A stretch of 43,170 nucleotides of DNA from Patescibacteria group bacterium (GTDB lineage Bacteria > Patescibacteriota > Microgenomatia > JAMCYU01), in contig JAMCYU010000009.1 in the NCBI GenBank assembly GCA_023473585.1, forward strand, positions 83,487 to 126,656, read 5' to 3'. Position numbers and translations under genes: made by a program. The notes under the pieces are model-generated. The model did no database searches, was not told where the DNA came from, and saw only the letters and a list, made by a program, of their open reading frames with translations. Shown here piece after piece: positions 14,881 through 22,583 of this stretch (the first letter of the stretch is position 1; every line of letters starts with the position of its first letter).

Positions 14881-14922
14881 TTTGTAATTTGTTTAGAATT
14901 TAGTTATTATGATTTAGAATTT
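14881..14922. repeat. AT-rich repeat, family 1, right arm
   Basis: TTTGTAATTTGTTTAGAATT and following AT-rich bases are inverted relative to 14441-14477. The arm runs up to the ATG of the next pilin-like gene and may supply its promoter (TATGAT at 14908-14913, 9 bases before ATG). Confidence 0.6.
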
Positions 14923-15246
14923 ATGAAATATTTAGCACAGATAGATTTTGACAATTTTAATAAGGCCATCTTCAAAAATGGGGGTCCGTTTGTTGATATA
15001 AAAACTTCCAGTCTGGGTTTAATTATCTCTGAATTTTTAAAATATCTTTTCCCTCTGGCCGGGCTTTTGCTGTTTGCTTATTTGGTCATGGGTGGCTTTA
15101 GTTACTTGACCTCCGGCGGGGATCCTAAGGCAACAGAACAGGCTAAAAGCAAAGTAACAAACGCCATCGTGGGTTTTGTGATTTTAGTGGTCGCTTATTG
15201 GATCGTGCAAATTTTCGGCTACATGTTCGGCATCACCATTTTTTAA
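14923..15246 (+). CDS. VirB2/TrbC-like pilin protein
   Basis: The protein has 107 residues. A polar N-terminus of about 35 residues is followed by two transmembrane helices (YLFPLAGLLLFAYLVMGGF and AIVGFVILVVAYWIVQIFGY) separated by the small loop SYLTSGGDPKATEQAKSKV. This is the architecture of VirB2/TrbC major pilins of type IV secretion, and the loop motif recurs in seven other proteins here. There is no clear signal peptide. It overlaps the convergent mvaD by four bases. Confidence 0.82.
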   Translation: MKYLAQIDFDNFNKAIFKNGGPFVDIKTSSLGLIISEFLKYLFPLAGLLLFAYLVMGGFSYLTSGGDPKATEQAKSKVTNAIVGFVILVVAYWIVQIFGYMFGITIF

Positions 15247-16223
15247 AATAAGTGGTCTTCGACTAAACTGGCTCCTCTGGCGGGAAAATTGACGATAATA
15301 TTTCTGACTTCTTTCACTTGCTTTAATTTCTCTTCCAAGGCTTTAAGATTTTTTTGTTCACAAAGAAGATGGACATCCTGGCCCGTATTAATCGTAAAAT
15401 AAACCAAAAGTCCTTCGCGGCGCCAGTCTTTGACAAGTTTCATTAATTTTAAAGTTCCCGGTGTCCAATAGATTAACGACGGCCGGGAAGTTAACATAAT
15501 CGCGTGCAGTTCTAAAGCTTCAGCCTCAATTAATTCCCCAAATTGAGAGAATTTTTTTTCTTTGATAAGTTCTTTGGCCAGTTCTAACTTGGTTTTTATA
15601 CCGGCTAATCTGGTTTGGAAAAACGGACTTGTCGCCACCAGTTTTTGTCCTTCGGTGGTCGAAACATCTTTTGGCCCCTCACTCACAATGGCAACGACAT
15701 CGCTAATTGCCCAATAGTCCGGCGGAAACAAAGAAAGAGCGTAAGAACTTTCGCTCTTTTCCCCGTCCAGCCACTCTACAAAACCATCAGGGATAGAACG
15801 ACAAGCAGAACCGGAACCCTGTCTGGCTAAAATGGAAAGTTCTTTTTTTGACAAATTAAGTCCCGCGGCGAAAGAAGCCGCCAGGGTTAGGGCGGCAAAA
15901 CCGGAAGCAGAGGAAGATAGGCCTGTTCCTTTCGGAAAATTATTTTCGGAAACAACTTTGGCCCGGTCATTTAAACCGGCTAATTTTCTGACGCGATCAA
16001 GATGCTCGATAACCCGAATCGCTTCTTCTTTTTCTTGTTGATTATTAATTATAATTTCGTCTTTTTTATATTGAGGACTAAATTCCACGGTTGTTTTTGT
16101 TTGTAAGTTGCTTAAATTCATTGATATGCTGCCGTTTTCCGGCAAACGCAAAACCTCATCTTTTTTACCCCAATATTTAATAAAGGCGATATTTGACGGG
16201 GCAATCGCTGTAACTTTCATCAT
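15243..16223 (-). CDS. mvaD: Diphosphomevalonate decarboxylase family (GHMP)
   Basis: The protein has 326 residues and the family's blocks: APSNIAFIKYWGKKDEVLRLP (about 8-28), the phosphate loop FPKGTGLSSSASGFAAL (about 95-111), and the substrate site SGSACRSIPDGFVEW (about 136-150). It should turn mevalonate diphosphate into isopentenyl diphosphate, the last step of the mevalonate pathway. One oddity: the position I take for the catalytic Asp of the DAGPN motif reads FTINTGQDVH, with Asn in its place. It is last in the operon, 26 bases after the second kinase, across an AT-rich repeat. ATG-ATG at the start leaves a one-codon uncertainty. Confidence 0.9.
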   Translation of the reverse strand: MMKVTAIAPSNIAFIKYWGKKDEVLRLPENGSISMNLSNLQTKTTVEFSPQYKKDEIIINNQQEKEEAIRVIEHLDRVRKLAGLNDRAKVVSENNFPKGTGLSSSASGFAALTLAASFAAGLNLSKKELSILARQGSGSACRSIPDGFVEWLDGEKSESSYALSLFPPDYWAISDVVAIVSEGPKDVSTTEGQKLVATSPFFQTRLAGIKTKLELAKELIKEKKFSQFGELIEAEALELHAIMLTSRPSLIYWTPGTLKLMKLVKDWRREGLLVYFTINTGQDVHLLCEQKNLKALEEKLKQVKEVRNIIVNFPARGASLVEDHLF

Positions 16224-16226
16224 AGA

Positions 16227-16257
16227 CTTAATACATAATACTTAATACTTTATACTT
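16227..16257. repeat. AT-rich repeat, family 2, solo copy
   Basis: Three units of the type CTTAATAC/ATAATACTTAATACTTTA in the gap between mvaD and the upstream kinase gene. The repeat overlaps and supplies the kinase stop codon (16250-16252). Confidence 0.6.
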
Positions 16258-17221
16258 CAATTTTTATTCCTTCAGTATTGGCTTTAACCGACAAAACTTC
16301 TCCGCCTGCCTTAGTTATGGCCCTTTCTACTAATTTTCTTTTCTCTTCAGAAACCAAAGCAATCATACAATCGCCACCGCCGGCTCCGGATAATTTCGCT
16401 CCGTAAGCTCCGACATCAAGAGCCGCTTGACACATCTTGTCAAGTTTATCAATACTGACTCCCAGTTGCTTTAATAAATGGTGATTTTTGTTCATTAAAT
16501 CACCGACTTTATCCCATTCTTTTTTTAGAATTTTTTCCTTGGCCTGATTGACAATCTCTTCGATCCGGTTATAAATTCCCTCGACTAATTCGGGGTTTTT
16601 GTCGGCTTTTTCTTTGACCTGATTTATCAAAGTAACCGTATCGGCTTTTATTCCGCTATAACCAACAACCAGCGGTATCGAATCAATATTAATCGGCTCA
16701 ATAATTTTTCCGCCTGTCCAAAAATAAATCGTTCCCCCGTAAATGGCGGCCGCGACATCAAAGCCCGATCCTTTGCCTTGAATATCCAAAACCGTTTTGT
16801 AAGAAAGATCAAAGATTTCTTTATTGGTTAATTTAATCTTGGCAATCTCTGACAAACACTTTAGAACACAAACGGTTAAAGCCGACGAAGACCCAAAACC
16901 AAATTGGGCAGAAAATTCAGCCCGGGTTTTGATTTTTAAACCAGCGGGAAGTTGATATTCCGTCAAAAAGTTCTTAACGGCCATTTCGACAAACCTGGCG
17001 GCCTTAGGAATGTCCCCTTTTCCCAAATCCTTAAGCTCTTTTTGGTATTCTTGTATTTGAACATCCGGAGCTTCAAGGAGTAAAATTTGGTCTTTAATTA
17101 TCTCCGTCTCTAGGTTTAAGCGCTGATTAACCGCCGTTACCAAACAGGGTCTGTTGTAAACCACCGCATGTTCGCCAAAAAGCATTAATTTTCCCGGTGC
17201 GGAAATAGTGATTTTTTTCAT
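16250..17221 (-). CDS. GHMP kinase, second mevalonate-type (possible phosphomevalonate kinase)
   Basis: The protein has 323 residues with all GHMP motifs: APGKLMLFGEHAVVYNRP (8-25), the phosphate loop FGFGSSSALTV (about 109-119), GKGSGFDVAAAIYGG (about 153-167, catalytic Asp) and GAKLSGAGGGDCMIAL near the C-terminus. It resembles mevalonate kinase overall but is clearly diverged from its neighbour. Since no separate phosphomevalonate kinase is present and the pathway continues to the decarboxylase, it is the best candidate for the second phosphorylation; that is inference. It overlaps the neighbouring kinase by four bases. Confidence 0.82.
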   Translation of the reverse strand: MKKITISAPGKLMLFGEHAVVYNRPCLVTAVNQRLNLETEIIKDQILLLEAPDVQIQEYQKELKDLGKGDIPKAARFVEMAVKNFLTEYQLPAGLKIKTRAEFSAQFGFGSSSALTVCVLKCLSEIAKIKLTNKEIFDLSYKTVLDIQGKGSGFDVAAAIYGGTIYFWTGGKIIEPINIDSIPLVVGYSGIKADTVTLINQVKEKADKNPELVEGIYNRIEEIVNQAKEKILKKEWDKVGDLMNKNHHLLKQLGVSIDKLDKMCQAALDVGAYGAKLSGAGGGDCMIALVSEEKRKLVERAITKAGGEVLSVKANTEGIKIEV

Positions 17222-18066
17222 ACGATTGTCAGACCTTTGACGCCAAATTTAACTTTAAAAGCTTCCAGTCCTAAATCATGACCTAATTTTAATATCTCGT
17301 CGGGGTTTTGATGATAACAAAGAAGAAGACCTGTTTCCTTTTTCCTGCCGCCGCCGCCACAAATCTTGGCCGCTCCCCCGATTTTTTCAATTTCACCGAC
17401 AATGTTTTTTACATATAAACTGACTATCCCCAGATCCTCAAGACAGCTCTCGCAATTTTGAATGCTATTTTTTAACAATTGGTCATCTTTCTTTTCGATA
17501 GCCAAGAGAAATAATTTAGTTTGTTTCTCAATGACATTAAATATCCCCTCAATTTTGCTTTTTTCTTTGATCCGTCTTTTTCTAACCATTTCGACCATCT
17601 CTCCGGTCGTTTCTATCGGTTTTCCGGTATTGATCAAAATAAATCTGGGAAGTCTCTTTAATTTAAGTTTTTTAAAGATTTTGCCTTTTTTGGTTTTCTT
17701 GTACCATAAGACGCCACCGTAAGTACAAATGGTCGGATCAACTCCCGAAGAATTAACATGATAACTTTTTTCATAATCTATGGCTAACTTATTGATTTTT
17801 GCTAATAAATTTTGATTTAAATTGGTTTCCCCACTCAGGGCAAATTTAGAAGCCGCCTGGATAACCGAAAGCGCGGCCGATGATCCCATTCCGATCCCTA
17901 AAGGAATTTCCGATCTTATCTTCGAGACGGTTGTGTTGCCGTCTGTTTGTATTGTTGCCGTCATTCTTTTATCCACGGCCGCGACCAGCGCCGGCCGGCC
18001 GTAAACAACGGCGTGTTCCCCCATTAAAATGATTTTGCCGGGGCAAGATATCTTAATTTTTTGCAT
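17218..18066 (-). CDS. mvk: Mevalonate kinase
   Basis: This is a short (282-residue) archaeal-type mevalonate kinase, which phosphorylates mevalonate with ATP. Motifs: CPGKIILMGEHAVVYGRPAL (8-27), IPLGIGMGSSAALSVI (about 54-69), HVNSSGVDPTICTYGG (about 104-119, catalytic Asp). The third GHMP motif is altered: AAKICGGGGRKKETGLLL instead of the usual KLTGAGGGGC. Length is 30-40 residues below typical. The start is set by the conserved N-terminus. It follows the DUF35 gene by nine bases. Confidence 0.88.
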   Translation of the reverse strand: MQKIKISCPGKIILMGEHAVVYGRPALVAAVDKRMTATIQTDGNTTVSKIRSEIPLGIGMGSSAALSVIQAASKFALSGETNLNQNLLAKINKLAIDYEKSYHVNSSGVDPTICTYGGVLWYKKTKKGKIFKKLKLKRLPRFILINTGKPIETTGEMVEMVRKRRIKEKSKIEGIFNVIEKQTKLFLLAIEKKDDQLLKNSIQNCESCLEDLGIVSLYVKNIVGEIEKIGGAAKICGGGGRKKETGLLLCYHQNPDEILKLGHDLGLEAFKVKFGVKGLTIV

Positions 18067-18075
18067 AAAAAGATT

Positions 18076-18375
18076 TTAAATGGGAGTAAATTTGATACCG
18101 TAAGGAATAACACCTTCACTGTCGGGTTTGTGCATCCGACGATAGACGGCTTTAACTTTTTGGCCAACGCGCAAATCTTTTTCCTGCCAATTCACCAGTT
18201 GGGCTACAAATCTTTCCTTATTTTCTAATTCCACCAAGGCCACCGGGTAAGGCGTTACTTCTTCAAAACCCAAGGGCGGCACTTTAATGACCGTCCAAGA
18301 AATAATTTTGGCTTCTTTGCCTAAAAGACTGGTGATCTTTTTTTGATGACGCCAAACTTTAACTGGTGAAATCAT
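18076..18375 (-). CDS. DUF35 OB-fold protein (thiolase/HMG-CoA synthase scaffold)
   Basis: The protein has 99 residues. The C-terminal two thirds match the DUF35 OB fold (SWTVIKVPPLGFEEVTPYPV, ALVELENKERFVAQLV, VIPYGIKFTP). In archaea this protein bridges thiolase and HMG-CoA synthase in a channelling complex. Archaeal forms carry an N-terminal rubredoxin-like zinc ribbon with four cysteines; here the N-terminus has only about 20 residues and no cysteine. It overlaps the thiolase gene by four bases, which fits the complex. Confidence 0.88.
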   Translation of the reverse strand: MISPVKVWRHQKKITSLLGKEAKIISWTVIKVPPLGFEEVTPYPVALVELENKERFVAQLVNWQEKDLRVGQKVKAVYRRMHKPDSEGVIPYGIKFTPI

Positions 18376-19523
18376 AAACTCTCCAAAAGATGAATAACGG
18401 CAACCGCTCCCGAACCGCCAACATTATGAGTTAAGCCGATTTTTGCCTTTTTAACCTGTCTTGACCCGGCTTTGCCGGCTAATTGATTGGCAATTTCCGC
18501 CACTTGCTTAACGCCGGTGGCGCCGACCGGATGACCACAGGCCTTAAGTCCGCCGGAAGGATTAATAACCGGTTTTCCTTGACCTAATTTCGTTTTGCCC
18601 AGAGCAATCTTTTTAGCGGCCTGACCCCTTTTAAAAATTCCCAAATCCTCACAAGCGAGAATTTCCGCAATTGTAAAACAGTCATGAACCTCGGCCACGT
18701 CTATTTTTTCTGGATTAATCTTGGCTATTTGATAGGCTTTTTGCGCGGCGCTAACGACCGCACCCAGACTCGTTAAACTTTTGCGCCCGGCTAAACCCAA
18801 ACTGTCAGTCGCCACCGCCGAAGCCGTAATATAAGCCAGAGGTTTGTGTCTTTTCCCTGGCCGTTCTTGACTTAAAATAATGGCCGAAGCTCCGTCAGAA
18901 ACAGGCGAACAATCAAGCAATTTTAGAGGTTCGGCAATTGAGGAACTGGCTAAGACCTGTTCCAAAGTAATTTCAAATGGAAATTGGGCTTTTAAGTTGA
19001 AAGAAGCATGGTAATGGTTTTTAACCGCAACCGCGGCCAGCTCTTTTTCGGTCGCCTGATATTTTTCCATGTAAGCTTTGGCCAAAATCGCGTATAAACC
19101 GGGAAAGGTTATTCCCGAAGCTCTTTCTTCATCATGACCGGCGGCCATTAAAGCTTGCGCCACCTCGGCCGGATTATGATCGGTCATCTTTTCCACACCG
19201 ACCACCAAAACGGTTTTATAGGTTTTCGCCAAAATCCCGTTAACCGCACTATGAACCGCCAATCCTCCGGAGGCACAAGCTCCCTCAATTTTAAAAGCCG
19301 CAACCGAAACGCCCAACTCTTCGGCAAAAAGAGCCCCCAAATTTTCCTGCCCGCCCAAAATACCGGAGAGCATATTGCCGATATAGACGGCTTCGATTTC
19401 CTTCATGTCGAGTTGCGCATCAATTAAAGCCTCATTCACGGCTTCCCGGACTAAGGTTCGGGGTGACACTTCCCAAAGTTCCCCAAATTTTGTTGTTCCC
19501 GTACCTAAAACAGCTACTTTCAT
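18372..19523 (-). CDS. Acetyl-CoA C-acetyltransferase (archaeal-type thiolase)
   Basis: The protein has 383 residues. It condenses two acetyl-CoA to acetoacetyl-CoA, the first step of the mevalonate pathway. The nucleophile Cys is in IEGACASGGLAVHSA (about 82-96), and the catalytic His and Cys region in NPSGGLKACGHPVGATG and THNVGGSGAVAVIH near the C-terminus. The sequence type is that of archaeal thiolases (SCP-x-like) which work with DUF35 and HMG-CoA synthase, not the usual bacterial AtoB. It overlaps genes on both sides by four bases, so translation of the three subunits is coupled. Confidence 0.93.
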   Translation of the reverse strand: MKVAVLGTGTTKFGELWEVSPRTLVREAVNEALIDAQLDMKEIEAVYIGNMLSGILGGQENLGALFAEELGVSVAAFKIEGACASGGLAVHSAVNGILAKTYKTVLVVGVEKMTDHNPAEVAQALMAAGHDEERASGITFPGLYAILAKAYMEKYQATEKELAAVAVKNHYHASFNLKAQFPFEITLEQVLASSSIAEPLKLLDCSPVSDGASAIILSQERPGKRHKPLAYITASAVATDSLGLAGRKSLTSLGAVVSAAQKAYQIAKINPEKIDVAEVHDCFTIAEILACEDLGIFKRGQAAKKIALGKTKLGQGKPVINPSGGLKACGHPVGATGVKQVAEIANQLAGKAGSRQVKKAKIGLTHNVGGSGAVAVIHLLESL

Positions 19524-20566
19524 ATTTTTCTTGTGTATTTCAAATATTCTGTATAGGTTATGTCTTTTTTCTTTTGCAAAAAACTACTTAATCCCGGCGC
19601 TAATTTTCTTCTTAATGGCAAAAGTTTGGTTGTTTTCAAAATAAAACTGTCTGCACCGGCGCCTGAACCATACGAGGTCAGAAAAAGAAGCCGGTTGGGT
19701 TGGGCCGTTTCTAAAACCCGGCACAAACCCAAAAGAGCTGAAGCTGAATACGGATTGCCAATCTCTTTAACCGTTAAGCTCGGCTCAAGCTGTTCTTGGG
19801 TAAAACCGAGCCTTTTGGCTATGTCCACGGGGAATTTACCGTTGGGCATATGAAAAATACAAGAGGCAAAATCCTTAGGTTTGAGTTGGGTTTTTTGTAA
19901 TAATTTTTGACTGGCTTCCTGCACGTGGGCAAAATAGGCCGGCTCGCCGGTAAATCTACCCTGATGTGAAGGATAAGGAATACCGTCACGACGCCAAAAA
20001 TCCGGCGTGTCTGACGAATAAGAAAGAAAGTCTAAAACTTCAACCAAAAAATTTTCTTTGTTTCTCCCTAAGACAAAAGCGGCCGCCCCGGCGCCGGCGG
20101 TATATTCTAAAATATCGTGGGGCTTGGCTTGTGAAGAATCACTGCCGATGACTAAGCCATATCTTATAAGCCCTGCTTCTAAAAGTCCGGCGAGATTTTC
20201 CAAACCAGAAGTGGCGGCTTTACAGGCAAATTCTAAATCCGCCGCCAGATAATTATGGCCGACACCTAGGGCTTCGCCGACGATGGTGGCGCTGGGATTA
20301 ACGGCATACGGGTGAGACTCCGAACCAACATAGACCGCTTCAATCTCTGAGGCTTCTTTGCCACTTATCATGAGGGCGTTTTTCGCCGCTTCCACAGCCA
20401 TCGTCACCGCGTCCTCGTCAGGTCCGACCACCGCTTTTTCCCTAACACCCAAAGATCTTTCCATGTCCTGGGCGTTTTTCCCCCAGACCTTAGCGATTTC
20501 CGCAACCTTAATTCTGTTTTGAGGGACGTAACTACCAAAACCGACAATGCCGACATTTTTAAGCAC
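19520..20566 (-). CDS. mvaS: Hydroxymethylglutaryl-CoA synthase (archaeal type)
   Basis: The protein has 348 residues and adds acetyl-CoA to acetoacetyl-CoA to give HMG-CoA. The N-terminus VGIVGFGSYVPQNRIK and the active-site LEFACKAATSGLENL (Cys about 111), the HMPNGKFPVDIAKRLGF block (His about 233) and the LTSYGSGAGADSF block are those of archaeal HMG-CoA synthases. It overlaps HMG-CoA reductase by eight bases and thiolase by four, consistent with the channelling complex known from archaea. Confidence 0.94.
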   Translation of the reverse strand: MLKNVGIVGFGSYVPQNRIKVAEIAKVWGKNAQDMERSLGVREKAVVGPDEDAVTMAVEAAKNALMISGKEASEIEAVYVGSESHPYAVNPSATIVGEALGVGHNYLAADLEFACKAATSGLENLAGLLEAGLIRYGLVIGSDSSQAKPHDILEYTAGAGAAAFVLGRNKENFLVEVLDFLSYSSDTPDFWRRDGIPYPSHQGRFTGEPAYFAHVQEASQKLLQKTQLKPKDFASCIFHMPNGKFPVDIAKRLGFTQEQLEPSLTVKEIGNPYSASALLGLCRVLETAQPNRLLFLTSYGSGAGADSFILKTTKLLPLRRKLAPGLSSFLQKKKDITYTEYLKYTRKI

Positions 20567-21698
20567 TGTGTCCTCCTCTTGCCAGCTTTAAATGGGCCCC
20601 AGCTAAACTGCCTTCGGCTAAACTGGCTAAAAGCGACAATTCTCCGGCTAAAACCGCGCCGGCCATCACTTTGGCCAAAATATCCGTCTTGGGTTTTTCT
20701 TGGCCAAAAATAATCCCTAAACCTTCTTTTTGCGTCGCTAAATTAGTCCCGCCGCCGACGGTCCCGATCATTAAATCGGGTAAATAAACGGAAAAATATA
20801 AATCCTGGTCAACAATTTCCGCCGTGGTTAAACCCAAACTCCCCTCGGTGATATGGGCAAGGTCTTGGCCGGTAGCGGCAAAAACGGCGGCAATAATATT
20901 GGCAAAGTGAGCGTTAAAAGCCATCGAACCGGAAAGAGCCGAACCGATTAAACACTTATTTAACCAAACCTCAAAGATTTTTTGAGCCTTGGTTTTGAGA
21001 ACTTCTTTAAGAACTTTTTCGGTAATTTGCACTTCAGCCCAGACTTTTCGGCCACGGCCAAAAAGAAAATTGCGCCAGGCCTGTTTTTTATCAACACAAA
21101 AATTGCCGCTTAAACTTAAACACCGGCTTTGGGTTTTGGCTTCGATTAGGGGAATAAAGGCCTGGGTGGCGATTGTTGCCATGTTCATCCCCATGGCTTC
21201 TTCGGTATTGAAATAAAATCTGGCAAAAACGTTTTTACCAACCACCTGGGTTTCGACTTTAGTCAAGTCTAAATGGTTGGAGGTCTTTTGCGCCAAAGTT
21301 TTAAGCTTGTCAAGATTTTCCGTTAACCAATTGGCCAGTTTAAAAGAAAAAGCTAACGAATCGGTCTTAAAAACAGGACCGCGCGTCGTCCCGATTTTTT
21401 CCAAAAAAACATTAGCCCCACCAACCAAGCCAATCGCTTTACAACCACGATTAACGGAAGCAACCAAAGCTCCCTCGGTCGTAGCCAGGGGTAAATAATA
21501 ATAATCCTTACCAATCTTTAAAGGTCCGGCTACGCCCAAAGGTAATTGGATGACACCAATCATCTGTTCACAGTTTCGCGTGCTAATCAACTTATCGTCC
21601 AAAGAATAACAACCGATATTTTTTAAAGAAATTTTTAATTCTTTTTCTAGGGTTTCTCTTCTTTCCTCAACGGTTTTGACCTTCCTTAAATCAGACAT
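20559..21698 (-). CDS. mvaA: Hydroxymethylglutaryl-CoA reductase
   Basis: The protein has 379 residues without the membrane anchor of eukaryotic enzymes. It reduces HMG-CoA to mevalonate, the committed step. Visible class I-like blocks: MIGVIQLPLGVAGPLKIG (about 45-62), TTEGALVASVNRG (catalytic Glu), EEAMGMNMATIATQA, SGNFCVDKKQAWRN (catalytic Lys), AATGQDLAHITEGS (catalytic Asp), GTVGGGTNLATQ, and the C-terminal SLAGAHLKLARG (catalytic His). All four catalytic residues are present. It overlaps the membrane-protein gene upstream and mvaS downstream by eight bases each. Confidence 0.95.
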   Translation of the reverse strand: MSDLRKVKTVEERRETLEKELKISLKNIGCYSLDDKLISTRNCEQMIGVIQLPLGVAGPLKIGKDYYYLPLATTEGALVASVNRGCKAIGLVGGANVFLEKIGTTRGPVFKTDSLAFSFKLANWLTENLDKLKTLAQKTSNHLDLTKVETQVVGKNVFARFYFNTEEAMGMNMATIATQAFIPLIEAKTQSRCLSLSGNFCVDKKQAWRNFLFGRGRKVWAEVQITEKVLKEVLKTKAQKIFEVWLNKCLIGSALSGSMAFNAHFANIIAAVFAATGQDLAHITEGSLGLTTAEIVDQDLYFSVYLPDLMIGTVGGGTNLATQKEGLGIIFGQEKPKTDILAKVMAGAVLAGELSLLASLAEGSLAGAHLKLARGGHSA

Positions 21699-22047
21699 TT
21701 TTCCTCCTCAACCAAAGATAAAACCAGAAAAATAAATAGGCAAAGATGACGCCGGCCAAAAAACTAACCAGAAAAAAACCGATGATGGCAATATTGCCAA
21801 ATCTTAAAAGAGGCGCGCCGGTCAAGACCCTGGCGACCAAAATCCCGAAAATTCCTCCCAGCCAAAAATAAAATGGTAAACCGAAAATAAGAAGAATCTG
21901 TAAAGGGTCTTTTTCTCGTTCCAGAACCGTCATGGTTTTAAAGGGATGAAGCAAAATTCCCAAAAGATTGCGGCAGGTTAGATAACCTTCTTTGATAAAA
22001 AAGAGGCCGAAGAAACGGAAATAGGACTTTTTTCGGTCTTTTGCCAT
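21691..22047 (-). CDS. Membrane protein coupled to sigma factor gene
   Basis: The protein has 118 residues: a basic N-terminus, then hydrophobic helices at about 48-72 and 82-110 (LLIFGLPFYFWLGGIFGILV; IAIIGFFLVSFLAGVIFAYL). The first 70 bases overlap the 3' end of the sigma-factor gene in another frame; a later start (Met40) would avoid this but would remove a natural-looking N-terminus. Position right after an ECF-like sigma gene suggests an anti-sigma or membrane sensor, but it shows no recognised anti-sigma motif. Function unknown. Confidence 0.7.
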   Translation of the reverse strand: MAKDRKKSYFRFFGLFFIKEGYLTCRNLLGILLHPFKTMTVLEREKDPLQILLIFGLPFYFWLGGIFGILVARVLTGAPLLRFGNIAIIGFFLVSFLAGVIFAYLFFWFYLWLRRKNV

Positions 22048-22571
22048 TCTTTCTGAAAAGCCAATCTGGCCCGAGAAAGTCTCGATTCAACCGCTTTCAC
22101 GGAAATTTGCCGTAGATTAGCGATTTTCGCCATAGAAAGACCTTCAATATACTTTAGTCGTAAAATTTCCCGATATCCTTCGGAAAGACGCGCAAAGACC
22201 TTTTCGATTTCCTCCTTAACTTCTTTTTGCTGAAAAGACATCTCCGGTCCTAAGGCCTGACTGGCTAATTTTTCCAAGAAAGGCAGATGGGAAAAAATTA
22301 GGCTTTTAATTTTTCTTTTGCGATAAAAATCCGCCACCTCGTGAAGCGTAATACTTTTAGCCCAGGTTAAAATGGAGGAGCGAAAATCAAAAAAAGATAA
22401 CGAGTCAAAAATCGAAAGAAAAGTATCCTGCAAGATCTCCTCGGCATCTTCTCTTTTGTCAATCTTACCCTTAATCAAAAGAAAAAGAGCGGGGGCATAT
22501 TTTTGGTAAAAGATTTTAGCCGCTCTTTTGTTTCCCTTAATAACTTCCGCAATTAATTTTTTCTCATCCAT
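21978..22571 (-). CDS. ECF-type RNA polymerase sigma factor
   Basis: The protein has 197 residues and only sigma regions 2 and 4. Region 2: AEEILQDTFLSIFDSLSFFD, STILTW-like RSSILTWAKSITLHEVADF and the basic RKRKIKS (about 43-90). Region 4: LSEGYREILRLKYIEGLSMA followed by a helix-turn-helix KAVESRLSRARLAF (about 130-175). It would redirect RNA polymerase to a special promoter set. It lies 12 bases after uppS and overlaps the next membrane protein, so it is part of the isoprenoid operon and might regulate it. Confidence 0.88.
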   Translation of the reverse strand: MDEKKLIAEVIKGNKRAAKIFYQKYAPALFLLIKGKIDKREDAEEILQDTFLSIFDSLSFFDFRSSILTWAKSITLHEVADFYRKRKIKSLIFSHLPFLEKLASQALGPEMSFQQKEVKEEIEKVFARLSEGYREILRLKYIEGLSMAKIANLRQISVKAVESRLSRARLAFQKEWQKTEKSPISVSSASFLSKKVI

Positions 22572-22583
22572 ATGTTTTCTAAT

